Below are positions 24,753 to 36,751 of a stretch of DNA of 64,000 nt, in pieces. Location of the stretch: assembly GCA_941918925.1 (NCBI GenBank), contig OW799233.1, forward strand, positions 177,971,235 to 178,035,234, given 5' to 3'. Each line of letters begins with the position of its first letter. The stretch's first letter is position 1. Source of the stretch: Phyto melanocephala. Lineage: Eukaryota; Arthropoda; Insecta; Diptera; Rhinophoridae. The position numbers and the translations under genes are program-made. The notes beneath the pieces are model-generated. The model had not been told where the DNA came from and made no database searches. It was given only the letters and a program-made list of their open reading frames with translations.

Positions 24753-25647
24753 AAAGGGTGATTAATCGTGAGGTTTTATTTAAAATGTAAAATAAAACAC
24801 ATAAATTTGAAAGTGAATTTAAAATTTTTATAATCAGTAAAAAGAACAATTCATGGCATTTACTCTTTGAAAATGATATCTGAGGTTGTCAATTCAGAAG
24901 GTTCACTTTAAAGTGATTCGTTCGAGCATGTCGACTGGTATCTCGTGAATATCTCCGTAACTCGCAGCTTTCTTATTCCTGTCGCCCTCAGACTTTATAT
25001 ATCTGCAGAAAAAATCGTTCAATGGTGTGATATCGCATGATCTAAGTGGCCAATTTAGCAAGTAGCAAAACTTGAAATTAAATGCTCACCAAAATGATGT
25101 CTCAACAAGTTCATTCACACGGTGTATGGATCATAGCGTCGTCTTGTTGACACCAAAGCTCACCGAGACCATGCGCTTGAATTTCTGGAAGCACATAATT
25201 CTTTAGCAAGGTGTGATAGCGGTTACCATTGATGAAAACATTATGATTTGTATAATTTTTTTTAAAGAAATACAGACCAATGATTCCACCAGCCCATAAA
25301 CAACACCATATCGTTGTTTTTAAAGGACATAACGGTGGCTCTTGGTACTCTTCGGGTTGCTCATCCGCCCCAATACGAAAATTTTGTTTATTAACATCTC
25401 CATTGATTTAGAAATATGCAATAACTGAACAAAATTTAACGATAAAACACCGGAAAAAAATGTCTCTCATTCAAAGCGGTATTTGTAATACAGCTGAACT
25501 ATTTAGATTCGCTGTTGTGGTGTGAGTCTTTCCACGATGACTTACCAAACGATACTGAACAAAAATATAAAGCAGTTTGATATAAATCATGCGTGACCAG
25601 TCAAAAAAAAAACCTACTGAAAATTTAAACCTCATGATGAATCACCC
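24753..25647 (-). pseudogene. decayed mariner-like element, about 0.9 kb, with TIRs
   Basis: The termini are inverted repeats of roughly 24 bp (left AAGGGTGATTAATCGTGAGG; complement of right GGGTGATTCATCATGAGGTT). Minus-strand translation in shifting frames gives catalytic-domain text: WAGGI-like and VTAI/RYHT-like words near 25230-25290, WCQQDDAMIHT near 25120-25150, and NWPLRSCDITPLNDFFCRYI near 24990-25050. Then comes IPVDMLERI. The first helix-turn-helix region is not recognizable, so this is a dead, internally deleted copy. Confidence 0.65.
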
Positions 25648-28600
25648 GATATTAATATTAACGTTTTGTTCAAAACTTTTTCTAAAGAACAACAATCATA
25701 ATCTGCTAAATCTGGTGAATACAGAAGGCAGCTAAAATCGCTTTTGTGTGAAGAATGCGTTTGAGCAACCATAATTTCGATTGGACTTTAACGGCAGCCA
25801 AAAAAAAAAAATACATTATCGCAAATAAGAGACATTAATTAAATATCATCAGGATACAGTTAACAAACTAAACGTAACGGCCCAGGTGATAGTATTTGTT
25901 TTCATATGAGAATATTAAACTCTTTATAAAAAATAAGGATTTGCCTCTAAATATTTTTTTTATTTTATTCTCACTATAATGCTAATTCAGCTGAATTCGC
26001 CACTGTACCCTGCCAATTCACGATGTTTAAGTTCTTTAAGTTAGTTCCCACAAAATATCTACTTTGATGTGGCGGAAATGTGTGTAGTGTATGTAAAGAA
26101 AAACAAAAAAAACAACGACAACTAGCAATAAAATAAATACTACAAACGGTTCAAAGTGCACTGTGTGTTATTTTAATTGCCAACATTAAATGACAATTTA
26201 TAATGAAATGCGTGTACAAACAAACACACAGTGCCAGAGAGAGATAAAGGCTTAAAGAAAACATGCCTTAATATGCCACAAATAAACTTTTATAAAAAAA
26301 GCAAATATTTTGTAGTTTTTTTTATTAGTAAGAGTCTCATTAATTTATTGTAACGATAACCTTTTGTCTCAGCACACTATTTTAACAAAAGTGTGACGAT
26401 TTACAGTACCGTGCAACCTAAATCAAAGAATATTTTTTATTAATGTTAAAAATTGATTTAAAAGTTTACAATAATTCTTAAGTTGAATAATTAAAATTAA
26501 AATAAATTTAAAGTCAATGTTGTAAGTTTGTTATAAAAATGTAAAATGAATTTCTATGTATTTTAAAGCACAGCGTTTATGACAAACACTTAGGTGCACT
26601 TAGGTGGCCATGAAAAAAAGCATGCTCTTGCACGATTGACTTAGAAGTCATGAAAAATTTTATTCACATTAAATAAGTAGGAATTAAATTTAAACAAATG
26701 TTTTTAGGAAGTTTAATAATTTAGAAAAGTGAACTTAAGAACTTAAATGATTTACAATTAGTATAAATTAAAAGTATAAATAAATATTAATTTATAATTA
26801 TTATAATATATTTTGACACTATCTAGTGTAAAGCGGATTTCGTAAAGTTAAATAAATAAAAAATAAAAAACAGTTATTACCCTATTTGATCAATTATTTG
26901 CCTAATGTGAACACAGCTTTAGTCATTCCCTGATAAAGATCATATATTATTGGTTTTACGTCAACGTCTTTTTGAGCCTGGGAGATAAAGTTTACATTAC
27001 AAGTTCCTTAAACAGTCAAATTATTTATAACATGGGTTAAAAAAAAAATAGTGGTTGCTGATAAACGGGTATAATAATAAGCCGGCCTTATTACTCGTCG
27101 TTAATAGGGGGGATTCATAACTTCTATACCTTTTACCACCTGATCACATTATAAATTATATTTATTTTTTTTTAGCGTGCCGACATATGCGTAAATAACA
27201 GTTTGAATGGTTGAAATTAAATAGTATTTATGTTACTTGGTATTGTTGCAACAAGTCGCCCACCCAACCATGATCACACTAATTTAAAGCCTGTTAATGA
27301 ATAATAATATGATCCCATTAACATAAGCTACTAACTCTAAGTCAAGCGCTCAAACAGATGTAATATTTTCTATTAACAACGCATATTTATTAATTAATTT
27401 CTAAAAATACAATTTTAAATAGCACAAATAAAAAAAACTTTAATCTATTTTGGAAAAGAGTAAAGTTCTGCTTTGACATCGCCATTATTATTTTGTTTAA
27501 ACTTAATAGCTAAAGTTTAAAGTTCACAGGAGTATTGGCTAGATTTCTATTTTTTCCCTCTGCTCAAAGTCGTAAAGTGAATTATTAATGGAATTGCCTT
27601 ATTCTTATGTGTTGCTAATGTGTGCTTGATAACTGGTGTGCTGTTTTATATTCGCTTTTATTCACTTAAATTCTGTGAATGTTTGGCTTATAATTTGTTA
27701 AAGTGGCACATGTAATTTGTTTGCAAATGACTTCAGTAAAACCATAAATTATAATAAAAATTAATGAAAACATATTAAATGTATTTCATTTATTTATTCA
27801 TTTTTTTTAACTTTCAGTTGAGTATGTAGTTATAAATGAAATTATTAATATTTTTTTTTTATGTCAAATTATGAATTTGCAAATTTCTGGTTTTAAAAAA
27901 AGAAAATGACAATAAATTATTTTTTAAATACATACATCGATACATATATTCAATTCCATATATACAAATCTACATGCATATATGTGTATGTATATGTAAA
28001 TTTGCAAAATGTTTAGTTTGTGCTCATTAATAAATACTATGCGCCAGCTATAAGTGTTTGGTTGCTTGTTCATAACTCTAATTACTACAAACGTTTTTTC
28101 TTTTAATATTTTTTGGCACATGTTTAAATTAATAATGATCGAGTTTTAGTCGACAGCTGTTGCACTAAATATTTGACATGCCATCTATTACAAATCTTAA
28201 TTTATGACATGAGACGTATTTGTGATTTTCACTTAATTTGTGTATTTTTTTTTTCTAATTCTTACGTAAATTGCATATAAATTATAGTTAAATTAAGGCA
28301 AAGCAAATAAGAATGCTTGTATCGCTTGTATCGAATCTTTACAACCCTTCAAGTGCTTTGATTATTTTATTATTTTGTGCAAGTTTCGGATATTAAAGGT
28401 TTTCTGCAGAACAAATTTTTAAACTTCTTAGCAAATAAATTTTCCATTAATTGTATGCTATCAATAAAATGTTTAATTATTTATTTTTTGCAAATTTAAG
28501 AAATTGGAAAGAACTTGTCAAAAAATTTTAATAAATAAATAAACTTAAGTAAAGAATTCATAAAAATTTTTTGATGTGGGGACAAAAAATTAAATTCAAA

Positions 28601-28893
28601 TCGACTGACCTGCCGGCAATAGTTGACATTATTATCGGGGAATTACTAGACATGTCTTCTAAAAAACTAAAACAAAACCACGATTGCTAACTATATATGT
28701 AAACGATTTTTTCGTAATAATAAAAATGGACAAGGACGATAAATCTTTACCGCGGGAAAATGACAACAAATCAACGTATGCGTTTAAATGAAATTTGTTT
28801 AGGGTCCTCGCAAATAATACTAGACCTCGTAGTCCATTAAAGCTGCTATGGACTGATTACAACATGATCCTATGTAATACAGTTATTGACTAT
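25648..28893. other. AT-rich non-coding DNA
   Basis: I see no supported gene or bounded element. Frames are short and low complexity. Confidence 0.4.
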
Positions 28894-29271
28894 ACACGGA
28901 AAAAAACCATGGTTAGGACATGATCACGATGGTCATAATATTTTTTCTAAAACAATATTTGATTGACGAAAACAAGTAATAGTTATTTGTATTTCATTTC
29001 ATCATATATTTTGTCATGATAATCAAGCATTTGTTTGAATTATATCATTAAATGTTTACTTTTATTAAAAATTTCAAAATGGTTATCATATAAAAATAGT
29101 ATGATTTAAAAAAATCTATTTGACAAAAATAACATTTTATCCAAAAGCTTAAATTAAACATAATAATGATAACTGGTAACCATTATATGTTTTAACCATA
29201 ATCATACAATTCAATCATAGTATGTTGCTCTTCGATTATGGTTACCACAACCATGTTTTTTCTTTGCGTGT
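28894..29271. mobile_element. 378-bp MITE with ACACG(G/C)AAA ends
   Basis: The left end reads ACACGGAAAAAAACCATGGT. The complement of the right end reads ACACGCAAAGAAAAAACATG, then GTT. The interior is rich in ATCAT/ATGAT words. These imperfect inverted ends around a non-coding AT-rich body suggest a MITE. A clear target duplication is not seen. Confidence 0.5.
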
Positions 29272-29542
29272 AATTGCTCATACAAGTAGTGACAAATAGT
29301 AGTTTTGAGATAACTCCGATAGGTTATATAAATAGTCCAACCATAGAACATCGTAATGTTAATTTGACCATGTTTCTCACACATTTGCGTGACTTTTAGA
29401 CTTGTCCTCATTTATAAAGATCCAGGTTAAGCTTTTGGGGGGTGGTTTGGGGTTTGAAATATAAGTGAAACAAACATTTTTAATAGTTCAATCAAAACAA
29501 ATATTTATTAAACAACAACGAAAAAAAATTATATTAAAATAA

Positions 29543-29746
29543 ATAAAGGGTAAATTTACCATCACGCAATTGGATCCGCGCTTGATTACAGAGAATACTT
29601 TACAAGCTTTTAAGGGTAAATTTACCATCACGCAATTGGATCCGCGCTTGATTACAGAGAATACTTTACAAGCTTCTATTGATTACTTGCGTTATCTGCA
29701 GACATGTTATACCTACATGGACGCTAAACGTATACATAACATCTGA
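29543..29746 (+). pseudogene. coding-like fragment with in-frame 66-bp tandem duplication, protein unrecognised
   Basis: From 29546 the frame reads KGKFTITQLDPRLITENTLQ, AF, then the same 20 residues again, then ASIDYLRYLQTCYTYMDAKR and IHNI before a TGA at 29744-29746. The repeat period is exactly 66 bp (22 codons), with identical nucleotides in both copies. Codon use (GAT CCG CGC, CTG CAG, GAC GCT) and amino-acid balance differ from the surrounding AT-rich DNA and look like true protein-coding sequence. There is no ATG, because a TAA lies just upstream at 29540-29542. The preceding DNA is A-rich, with no polypyrimidine tract for a splice acceptor. I do not recognise the protein. The best guess is a translocated or retrocopied gene fragment that later duplicated internally; it could also be part of an unknown transposon. 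Confidence 0.45.
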
Positions 29747-32639
29747 CATCACTGACAGTGGTGAAGGGCATAACTAGTACATGTTTTAGTAAAACGAATT
29801 TTTCATAGGGAAATTGACAAGAAATTTTATAATTTATAACTGTGTTCCATTTTTTTTTTTCAAATTTCACTGACATGTACATCATAATTAAATATATGAA
29901 ATTCATATTGACATAACTAAATCAATTTTAATGTATCGATTTCTTTTCACAAAAACAAATTCATACAAAATTTTAGCAAAATCAACGAAATGTATAGAAT
30001 TCGTAATAGTTATTGTTATTCTATACAAAAACTAAAAAGCAGATTTATGTACCTACGTCTAAATAAATTTGTTAAACAGCTTTCGATATTAAAAAAAAAA
30101 TAAAGCAAATACAAAATATATAGAACAATTGCTGGTGGTAAATTAATGAAAGCCATTTCAAAAACAAAATTAGTAAAATACTTAACAACTTTTTATAATT
30201 TCACTTTTAAGCTTTTTAAAGTGGGATAGATACCTACAATTTTTTTTAAATTTTTCAGTTAGAATTAAGAAAAATTTAATAAAGTTGTATTATCTTTGTT
30301 TAATGTAAATGGTGATATGACCAATATACATACATATATAAGTATGTGCTTATCAAATTATAAAGCTTATATTTTATAAACTTTATCTTTCTGTATAGAG
30401 TCTCCACTTTTACTTTAACTGTCAAATTCTACAAAACTTAATATATGTAGGTAGTTGAATTGCTTAAAAATTGCTACAAAGTTGTTTCTTTAGTCATTTA
30501 ATTAAGTAGTTGTAACCAAAAAATTTGTTGCTTGTATCACAAAACCAAATGAACACAGGCTTAAAAATATGTCCAAAATATGTAAGTGGAAATGCACAAA
30601 TATATTTCAATTTATAAAAGTAAGTTTAATGTTTATGAGATATTTAGTTCTGATTTTAAACATTGATTGTTTTTCTTTTAAAAAATGCTGTAATTGAAAG
30701 GCTTTAAGCACATCATGAGACATCATGATTTAAATATCCATAACCCCAACTAAAACTAATTACAATTCACCACAATTCGTATAAAATAATCATTATTGCC
30801 CTAATTTTAAACTTATAACGTCTGTTTCCTTTCATCTACAAACAAATTATTTCTGTATACATACATACGTTTGTATGTATGTTAATCCTTTTTTAAAACA
30901 TGCTTATGTATGTATGTATGTGAATAAGTACATCATAAGTTTGTTACATAAGAATTGCAATGTAGTTAAAAACTTCACAAATACGAAATGCAGCATCACA
31001 GCACCATAAGAAAAAACAAATTAGGTACTTAAACTAAATAAATAACATTGTAAATTTGTTTGTATGTTTCAATGTATTTATAATTAAGTTGCTACATTAC
31101 AAATAAAACAGTAACGACTAACTAAACTAAATGTTAATTAAAACCCACTCTAGAAACAAGAACCAGTAAAAGCCGCAGTTGGGGAAATATTGAACAACAG
31201 CTGAAACAGAAAGATGTTATGAAGAAGATAGACCAGGACTACTGCTGCCAATACAGCATAATTTAGACGACTACTGCTGCTGTAAAAAAAATTAAATGTT
31301 ATTTGGGTTGCCATAAAAAAGCAGTGCAGAGTAAGAAAAAAATAATGAAACTCGTTAATTTACTTATTGATCCAAATGACGACAATCCATGAATGGTGTT
31401 TGGATAATGTTTACTTAGGATTCATCTAAACTCTAATAATATAAAACATGAAAAAAAATTTACAATAACAATCTACAGTTGCACATACATATTGTCTATT
31501 TGTTTTCTAATCGTCCGTCCCTTTAAACGTACTACATACTTATGAACATAGTTTGTTTTAAAAACGTTTTTCTTGTTTAGCTAAAAAGTGTGTCCAACCA
31601 ACAACGAAACGTTAAAAAAACAACACTAAACTATACAATAACAAAAAACCACACACAATTTATCGGAAGCCATATGCAAAAAGTAGCAGCAACAACAACA
31701 GTCACAACTAATGAACAGCATTATTACAACTAAAAACTCTTAAGGAGTGTAAAATGCAACTATTAAAAGTAGTAACGCCCCTTTGAAACAATCAGCTCTC
31801 TATCACAAGAACAACAAGTACAAATATATCACCAACACACCATCATCAAACAACAACAAAAGTAGACATGTTACTTAAATCATTCACCAACACCAGAGAA
31901 AGTTAAAGAGTAAAGGAGATAGCGATAAAATTTTATCATTAGGATAATTCCATCTTACTTACTTAACTGTAACCAAGAATTACTTTAAACAAAGATAAAA
32001 TCCACATTTTCGAATGGTTAACACAAACACCACACAAAAGAGGCAACCATATTATGCATGTGCAAGAGTGAGCAGGAGGGTAAAAGAGTAGACCCAGTTA
32101 ATAAAATGAAAAAAGAGAAGTCTCCCATTGAGACCGGTTGCTGTTTTGGTATGTAGTTTTTGTTTTTAAAGAAGAGTAGCAAAGAGCGAGCCGAAATTCC
32201 CACTACAGATACTTAGAGCTCTGATAATGTGTTTGTGAATTATTCTGACATCGTTTGTCGTTGAGTAAACACGCTTTTAAGAGAGCGTCCGAAATAAAAA
32301 ATAAAAAAAAAGAAATTATATATAAAATAATTAAAAACATAAATAAAGTGAAAATTTACCAAAAAGAAACATAAGTGAAACAAATAAAAGTTTTATAACA
32401 ATTCTAAAAATATAGCACAAATGAATTTGTGACTTTTAAAGAATTTATATCGAAAATATTTGGCAGAAGTGTGTGACAAAACAATAAAAATAAATAAAAA
32501 AAGGACTAAATAAAAAGGTGTTTATGTGGGAAAATAAATTTAAAAAAATAACACTAGGAGACTTAAAAACGCCAAAACGGATTTATCATCAAGCGAATTA
32601 CAAAATAAGACGGGCAGCGCTTTAATAAAACGCGTATTT
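29747..32639. promoter_or_regulatory. upstream region and 5' UTR of ems, boundaries not resolved
   Basis: This is the longest stretch near the homeobox gene in which I recognise no transposon, so it is the natural place for its promoter and proximal enhancers. A TATATAAAATAA-like string lies near 32319-32330, but no well-placed initiator or downstream element could be identified, so no transcription start is called. The DNA just before the start codon is A-rich, and an in-frame TAA (32541-32543) precedes the first ATG. CAACAA-type microsatellite words are common at 31.6-31.9 kb. Confidence 0.35.
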
Positions 32640-33744
32640 ATGACTAAAATGATTCCGCCGGTACCTACATCAGCCGTTATGATGCCCACGCCTAAACAAA
32701 AGATCGGCTTTAGTATTGAGTCGATCGTTGGTAATGATGCCAACAGCGCCACAAATGCCGTCGGTGAAAATTTAAACGGTTCCACAAGTACAAATTCCGA
32801 TGACAACAACTCGAACACAAATCCCTCCTCACCACCACAAACTCCACCAGCTGGACTCACCTCACTGCCAGCCTTACATAATCCTCATATTTTACCGCAA
32901 CATCCTCATATGGCGGTTCATCATTTGTCGATGGCCCAACAGCAGGCCTTGCACCAACATTTGCTAATGCAACACCAACAGCGGCAACAACAGCAAAACT
33001 TACAAAAAGCCGATATAACGGATATATTACAACGTTTACAAAATTCAGCACAAGCGGCCCATATAAACTCTCCCAATGGCCTTTATAGTCCTCCTTCACA
33101 CACACGTCTTTCACCTGAACATGAATCTGCCAATAATCATAATCAGTCTACGCAACTTCACAGTTTGAAACGTGAAAGATCACCCGACAGAGTCAGTGAA
33201 AATGTACAAAACCCTGCACAACGTCATCAACCTCCTCATACACCACCTAAATCAGTATCACCTCAGTCTTCATCACACGCCTCCCCACCACCCACAAATA
33301 TGTGTAATAGCCCAGCCAGTCATCAGCATTATGGCAAACCCTTAGGTAATCCCATGACACCTGGTTCAATGTCCATGTTAGTACCTGGCATGCCTCAAGC
33401 AAATATTGTAAGACCATTCCCCATGGGACCAGCACCACCACCACCCCCTCCTCACGTTTCACAACCTGGCATGCCTGATATTAAAGCTTTACCACCCTAC
33501 ATCAATGCGCCACCAGAATTACCTCCCCAGCACAACCCTCATCTGATAGCCGCCGCTCAATTTCAAATGGCCTTGCAAGCGGGTCATGTTTTGGGACCAG
33601 CTGCTGCTGCTGCGGCCGCTGCTGGCTTGCCACCTCATGCTGGGCCCTTTATGACCGGCCCAGGCATGCCCAGAGATAGTTATCCCTTGTATCCCTGGCT
33701 ACTGAGTCGCCATGGCAGAATATTTCCTCATCGTTTTCCAGGAA
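32640..33744 (+). CDS. ems: empty spiracles homeobox protein, coding exon 1
   Basis: This exon encodes residues 1-368 plus the first base of codon 369. The start is the first ATG in a frame closed upstream by TAA at 32541. Near the N-terminus, FSIESIVG (residues 24-31) matches the eh1-type Groucho-binding motif found in ems/Emx proteins and suggests repressor activity. A Ser/Thr/Asn-rich segment follows, then a His/Gln-rich stretch (about 80-122), Pro-rich runs, and an alanine run around 320-332. YPWLL (351-355) is the hexapeptide that contacts Exd/Pbx cofactors in homeodomain proteins, and HGRIFPHRFPG leads into the splice site. A GTAAGT donor follows at 33745. In Drosophila ems is a head-gap and tracheal/brain patterning transcription factor. 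The main alternative, its paralogue E5, is less likely given the acidic C-terminal tail as I recall it. Confidence 0.9.
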
Positions 33745-33860
33745 GTAAGTGTTGAACTAAGTTCTTATGTTAAACTCACTTTAAAACACTTTTGAACTTT
33801 CGTTTTCTCTGCTCTTTAAATCAAATTCTAATTTCAAATTCTTCTTTTGATCTCTTTTAG
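33745..33860 (+). other. ems intron (116 bp)
   Basis: It begins GTAAGT and ends in a T-rich tract with TTTTAG at 33855-33860. Splicing here is phase 1 and restores an unbroken frame: the split codon becomes AAT (Asn369), giving [18 protein letters not shown]. Reading straight through would hit TGA at 33753, so the intron is required. The position, just ahead of the homeobox, fits ems. Confidence 0.93.
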
Positions 33861-34201
33861 ATTTCTTGCTGCAACCTTTCCGCAAACCTAAACGCATACG
33901 TACCGCTTTCTCACCATCACAACTTTTAAAACTGGAACATGCCTTCGAAAGCAATCAATATGTCGTGGGTGCCGAGCGCAAAGCTTTGGCTCAATCTCTC
34001 AACTTAAGTGAAACTCAAGTCAAAGTCTGGTTCCAAAACCGACGCACCAAACACAAACGCATGCAACAGGAAGATGGCAAAGAAGGCTCCGACAGAAATT
34101 CACAAAACGCCAGCTGCGATGAAGACGATGATGAACTCATCGACATGGAAATGGACGATTGTGGCAGCGACGATGAACACGAATACGAGCAAAGTCATTA
34201 A
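33861..34201 (+). CDS. ems: empty spiracles homeobox protein, coding exon 2 (homeodomain)
   Basis: This exon encodes the rest of Asn369 through residue 481 and the TAA at 34199-34201; the whole protein is 481 aa, close to the roughly 490 aa I recall for the fly protein. The homeodomain spans about residues 378-437: a basic arm PKRIRTAF, helix I around [16 protein letters not shown], helix II around [13 protein letters not shown], and recognition helix [20 protein letters not shown]. Trp48, Phe49, Asn51 and Arg53 are all present, and Gln50 predicts binding to TAATTG/TAATTA-type sites. A strongly acidic tail follows ([14 protein letters not shown], about 455-470), ending EYEQSH. The Emx/ems-class homeodomain is unmistakable. 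Assignment to ems rather than E5 rests on the eh1, hexapeptide and tail context. Confidence 0.93.
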
Positions 34202-35034
34202 TTCCATTTCGCTGGCGAAATATTTTGGATTCTGGGAATCCTTGTACAAATATCAAATTGTAAAAAATTCGTGTTGTGAGTTCCTTATTTATTTTGCTGT
34301 ATGCGTAAGTGTGAGTGTGAGTGTATATATTGTAAAGCTCTACTGGAGAAGCCGGAAACGAACAAACAAAACATAGAGAATGAAAGCGACATATATTTGC
34401 TTTGTTTTTAGTTGTGACTTGTGATATATTTCTAACATTTTTATCTTTCCTAAAATGATAATTTTATGTAGAACAATTTTTCTTTTTTTTTTTGGATTAT
34501 TTTTGTGTTTATATTTTTAAAAATTGTACATATTAACATTGAAATGGGAATAAGATGAGAGCTTTTTCATTACACGTTTCCCCCTACCACTTGAAATGCT
34601 TCTATTTAATATTAATTTCACATTTATTAGATAAATTTCTTTATATTCGTTCTCAAGTCTATACCACTTAATGTATTATTCCGCTTATTGAAAAGAAAAG
34701 ATAATTTCTAGAATAACAATAATTTTGTATATATTTAATTAACGATAGTCAAAAGTTGGCAACGCATAAATGAATTGAGCTAATGGTGTCTCATTGTTAT
34801 TAATGTATTAAAACCTAAACCATCATCAGACGAAATGAGAAACAATTTCAGTTAGCCGCTGTTAACCTTTGACCGTCGTAATATTTAATTTTAAGACCAA
34901 TCATTTTAAGTTTTGTTTAGTTTAGTTAAAAAAAAAACAAAGACCTAAAAAAAATCATAAAAAGAACAAAAATTATTGCAAATGATGAAAAATACAAAGA
35001 AATATTTAAAAAAATTATCTTGTGTCTTAATAAA
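34202..35034 (+). other. ems 3' UTR, probable
   Basis: No gene is seen between the ems stop and the LINE. AATAAA at 35029-35034, followed by T-rich sequence by 35110, is the best-placed polyadenylation signal and would give a 3' UTR of roughly 0.85 kb. The frame at 34008-34376 is a shadow of the homeobox exon. Confidence 0.55.
35029..35034 (+). terminator. putative polyadenylation signal of ems
   Basis: Canonical AATAAA hexamer (in 'cttaataaaacaaat') downstream of the ems stop, the clearest one before the transposon nest. Confidence 0.5.
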
Positions 35035-35162
35035 ACAAATCTTTTGCAGTTCAACAAGTTTCTTTCGCAGTCAAGAAAATGTAATATTTCGTCCTACTGT
35101 ACGGTGTTAACTTTTTTTTTTTTAAATCAATATATAGATGTTTTTTAGTTCAGAAGTTATTA

Positions 35163-35858
35163 GGTTAGGTTAGGTTGAAAAGGAGGGGTATAAATGCCCA
35201 AACCCATGACAGGTATACACCTATGCCCAGTTGGCATGTTGTGCGCTCCATGTGGAAAACGGAATTCCCAAACAAAAAACCATAAACATAATTTCCCATA
35301 AATAACGGACTAGTCCAAGAAACCAGTCCCCTCAATGTAACGCCTTATGGATCTCCAGTTCGAGTTCCCCAGGTATTCCAAGTTCGGCATATTATCTACT
35401 GTAAAATTTTCGCGCCTAATATGCCCAAACGCAGGACAATGACAGAGGTAGTGTACCAGGGTCTCATCCTCTTCCTCACAAGCTCTACATGTCGTCTCCT
35501 CAGATAATCCCATGCGTGCTAAATGAGTTCTCAACTCCGTATGACCTGTAATTACACCGGTTAATTTCCTAAGTGTAGGTCTACTTAGTCTCAAAATCTC
35601 CTTTGACTTCCCAAGATTTGGGTCACCCCAGAGTGTTCTTGTCACCTTACCGACATCAGTGCTTTGCCATTTTCTGACATGTTCTTCCATTGCCCAACGT
35701 TTAAGTTCATCCTTAAATCGTTTAAGGGGTTTGGCGTTCTCCAAAGTTATAGTACTCAAAAGAGCTCCCATTTTGGATAATTTGTCGGCTTTCTCGTTTC
35801 CGATCAGCCCGTGATGGCTTGGTATCCATATTATCTCCAGATGTTCACAATTTGCATA
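35163..35858 (-). mobile_element. 5'-truncated jockey-superfamily LINE insertion
   Basis: Perfect 14-bp target duplications TTCAGAAGTTATTA lie at 35149-35162 and 35859-35872. The insert is on the minus strand. It keeps only the 3' end of ORF2 (RNase H and C-terminal Cys motif) and about 150 bp of 3' UTR, ending in tandem CCTAA units (CAACCTAACCTAACC) instead of poly(A). Abrupt 5' truncation plus a target duplication is the hallmark of target-primed reverse transcription. The frame is uninterrupted and the duplications identical, so the insertion is recent. It lies about 115 bp past the ems polyadenylation signal, in opposite orientation. Confidence 0.9.
35310..35858 (-). pseudogene. LINE ORF2 C-terminus: RNase H end and Cys/His motif
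   Basis: About 183 codons of LINE protein remain open, beginning YANCEHLEIIWIPSHHG inside the element; codons upstream of 35858 come from the target site. WIPSHHGLIGNEKADKLSKM holds the last part of the RNase H fold with its final catalytic Asp (in NEKAD). The earlier Asp/Glu residues are lost to the truncation. The C-terminal CRACEEEDETLVHYLCHCPAF is a CxxC...HxxxxC-type motif typical of this LINE group and used for RNA binding. The reverse transcriptase and endonuclease are absent, so the copy is dead. It ends GTGFLD before the stop at 35310. Confidence 0.9.
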
Positions 35859-35872
35859 TTCAGAAGTTATTA

Positions 35873-36751
35873 ACTTAAAATTATGATTCACAAATTTCAA
35901 TCGTGTGTTCTTGGACTACACTATAATTTTGGCCCGTACAAAATTGAAAGAAAATAACATAAATGCTATTTTTATACTCTCAGTTGTTGGTTATTTGGTT
36001 TGTGTTATTTTATACTTAATGAGAGTTGCGTGCCTAAATATGCTTTTAATTGTTCACTTAATATTTAATGATTTTGTGTGGTTATTTGTTATGTTCTGAT
36101 TCTATTTTATATATAAAAACAAAATATTAAGAACACTTGTTAGAAAAAAGGTAAGGAAACAATTGCAATTTTACAACTTTTACAATATTAAAATAATTTT
36201 ATGCAAAAATATTTACATGCATATTGAGTCACTTTTCATATATTGTTGACAAGCTACTGACCACAAATTTTCAATTCTCTGATAAAATAATGTGCAAAAC
36301 ACGAGTGAAGGAGCAGAAGAGACAACTTTTTCAACATATATTGACTAAAACTTTACAAAACTTCTTTAGGGTTTTAAAAACATTTATAAGCAAAAAAAAA
36401 CCAAAACAAGTGACTCTAAATAAAAAGTGAACTAAAAATATACATTGTAAAGGATCTGCATACACGCTTATTATCTGGTATATTTCGAAAACAATTTATG
36501 TTTTGGTCACAAATACAAAAAATTGATAATATTTTGCTACACTGTGCATTTGCCGGCGGATTTGTGTAGAAGTATTTTATTAGCTGAGTAAGTAGTTTAT
36601 AAAGCATCTGTGGAATCGTATTTTCAAAATATTTCAACGATGTTAGACCATTATGTGCAAAAATAGTTAAAGGGTAAATAGATAACTTGTATATAATATG
36701 AATAAATTTCATTTAATTTTTTTTTTTTTTTTGATTTCCCGTCATTTACTA
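35873..36751. other. AT-rich non-coding DNA
   Basis: No supported gene. Frames of 60-98 codons are AT-driven and show no domain. Confidence 0.45.

Noticed and set aside
32540..33462. Minus-strand frames opposite ems exon 1
   Set aside because: Shadow frames of the ems coding exon caused by its codon composition.
34008..34376. 122-codon + strand frame overlapping ems exon 2
   Set aside because: Alternative frame of the homeobox exon running into the 3' UTR; no independent support.
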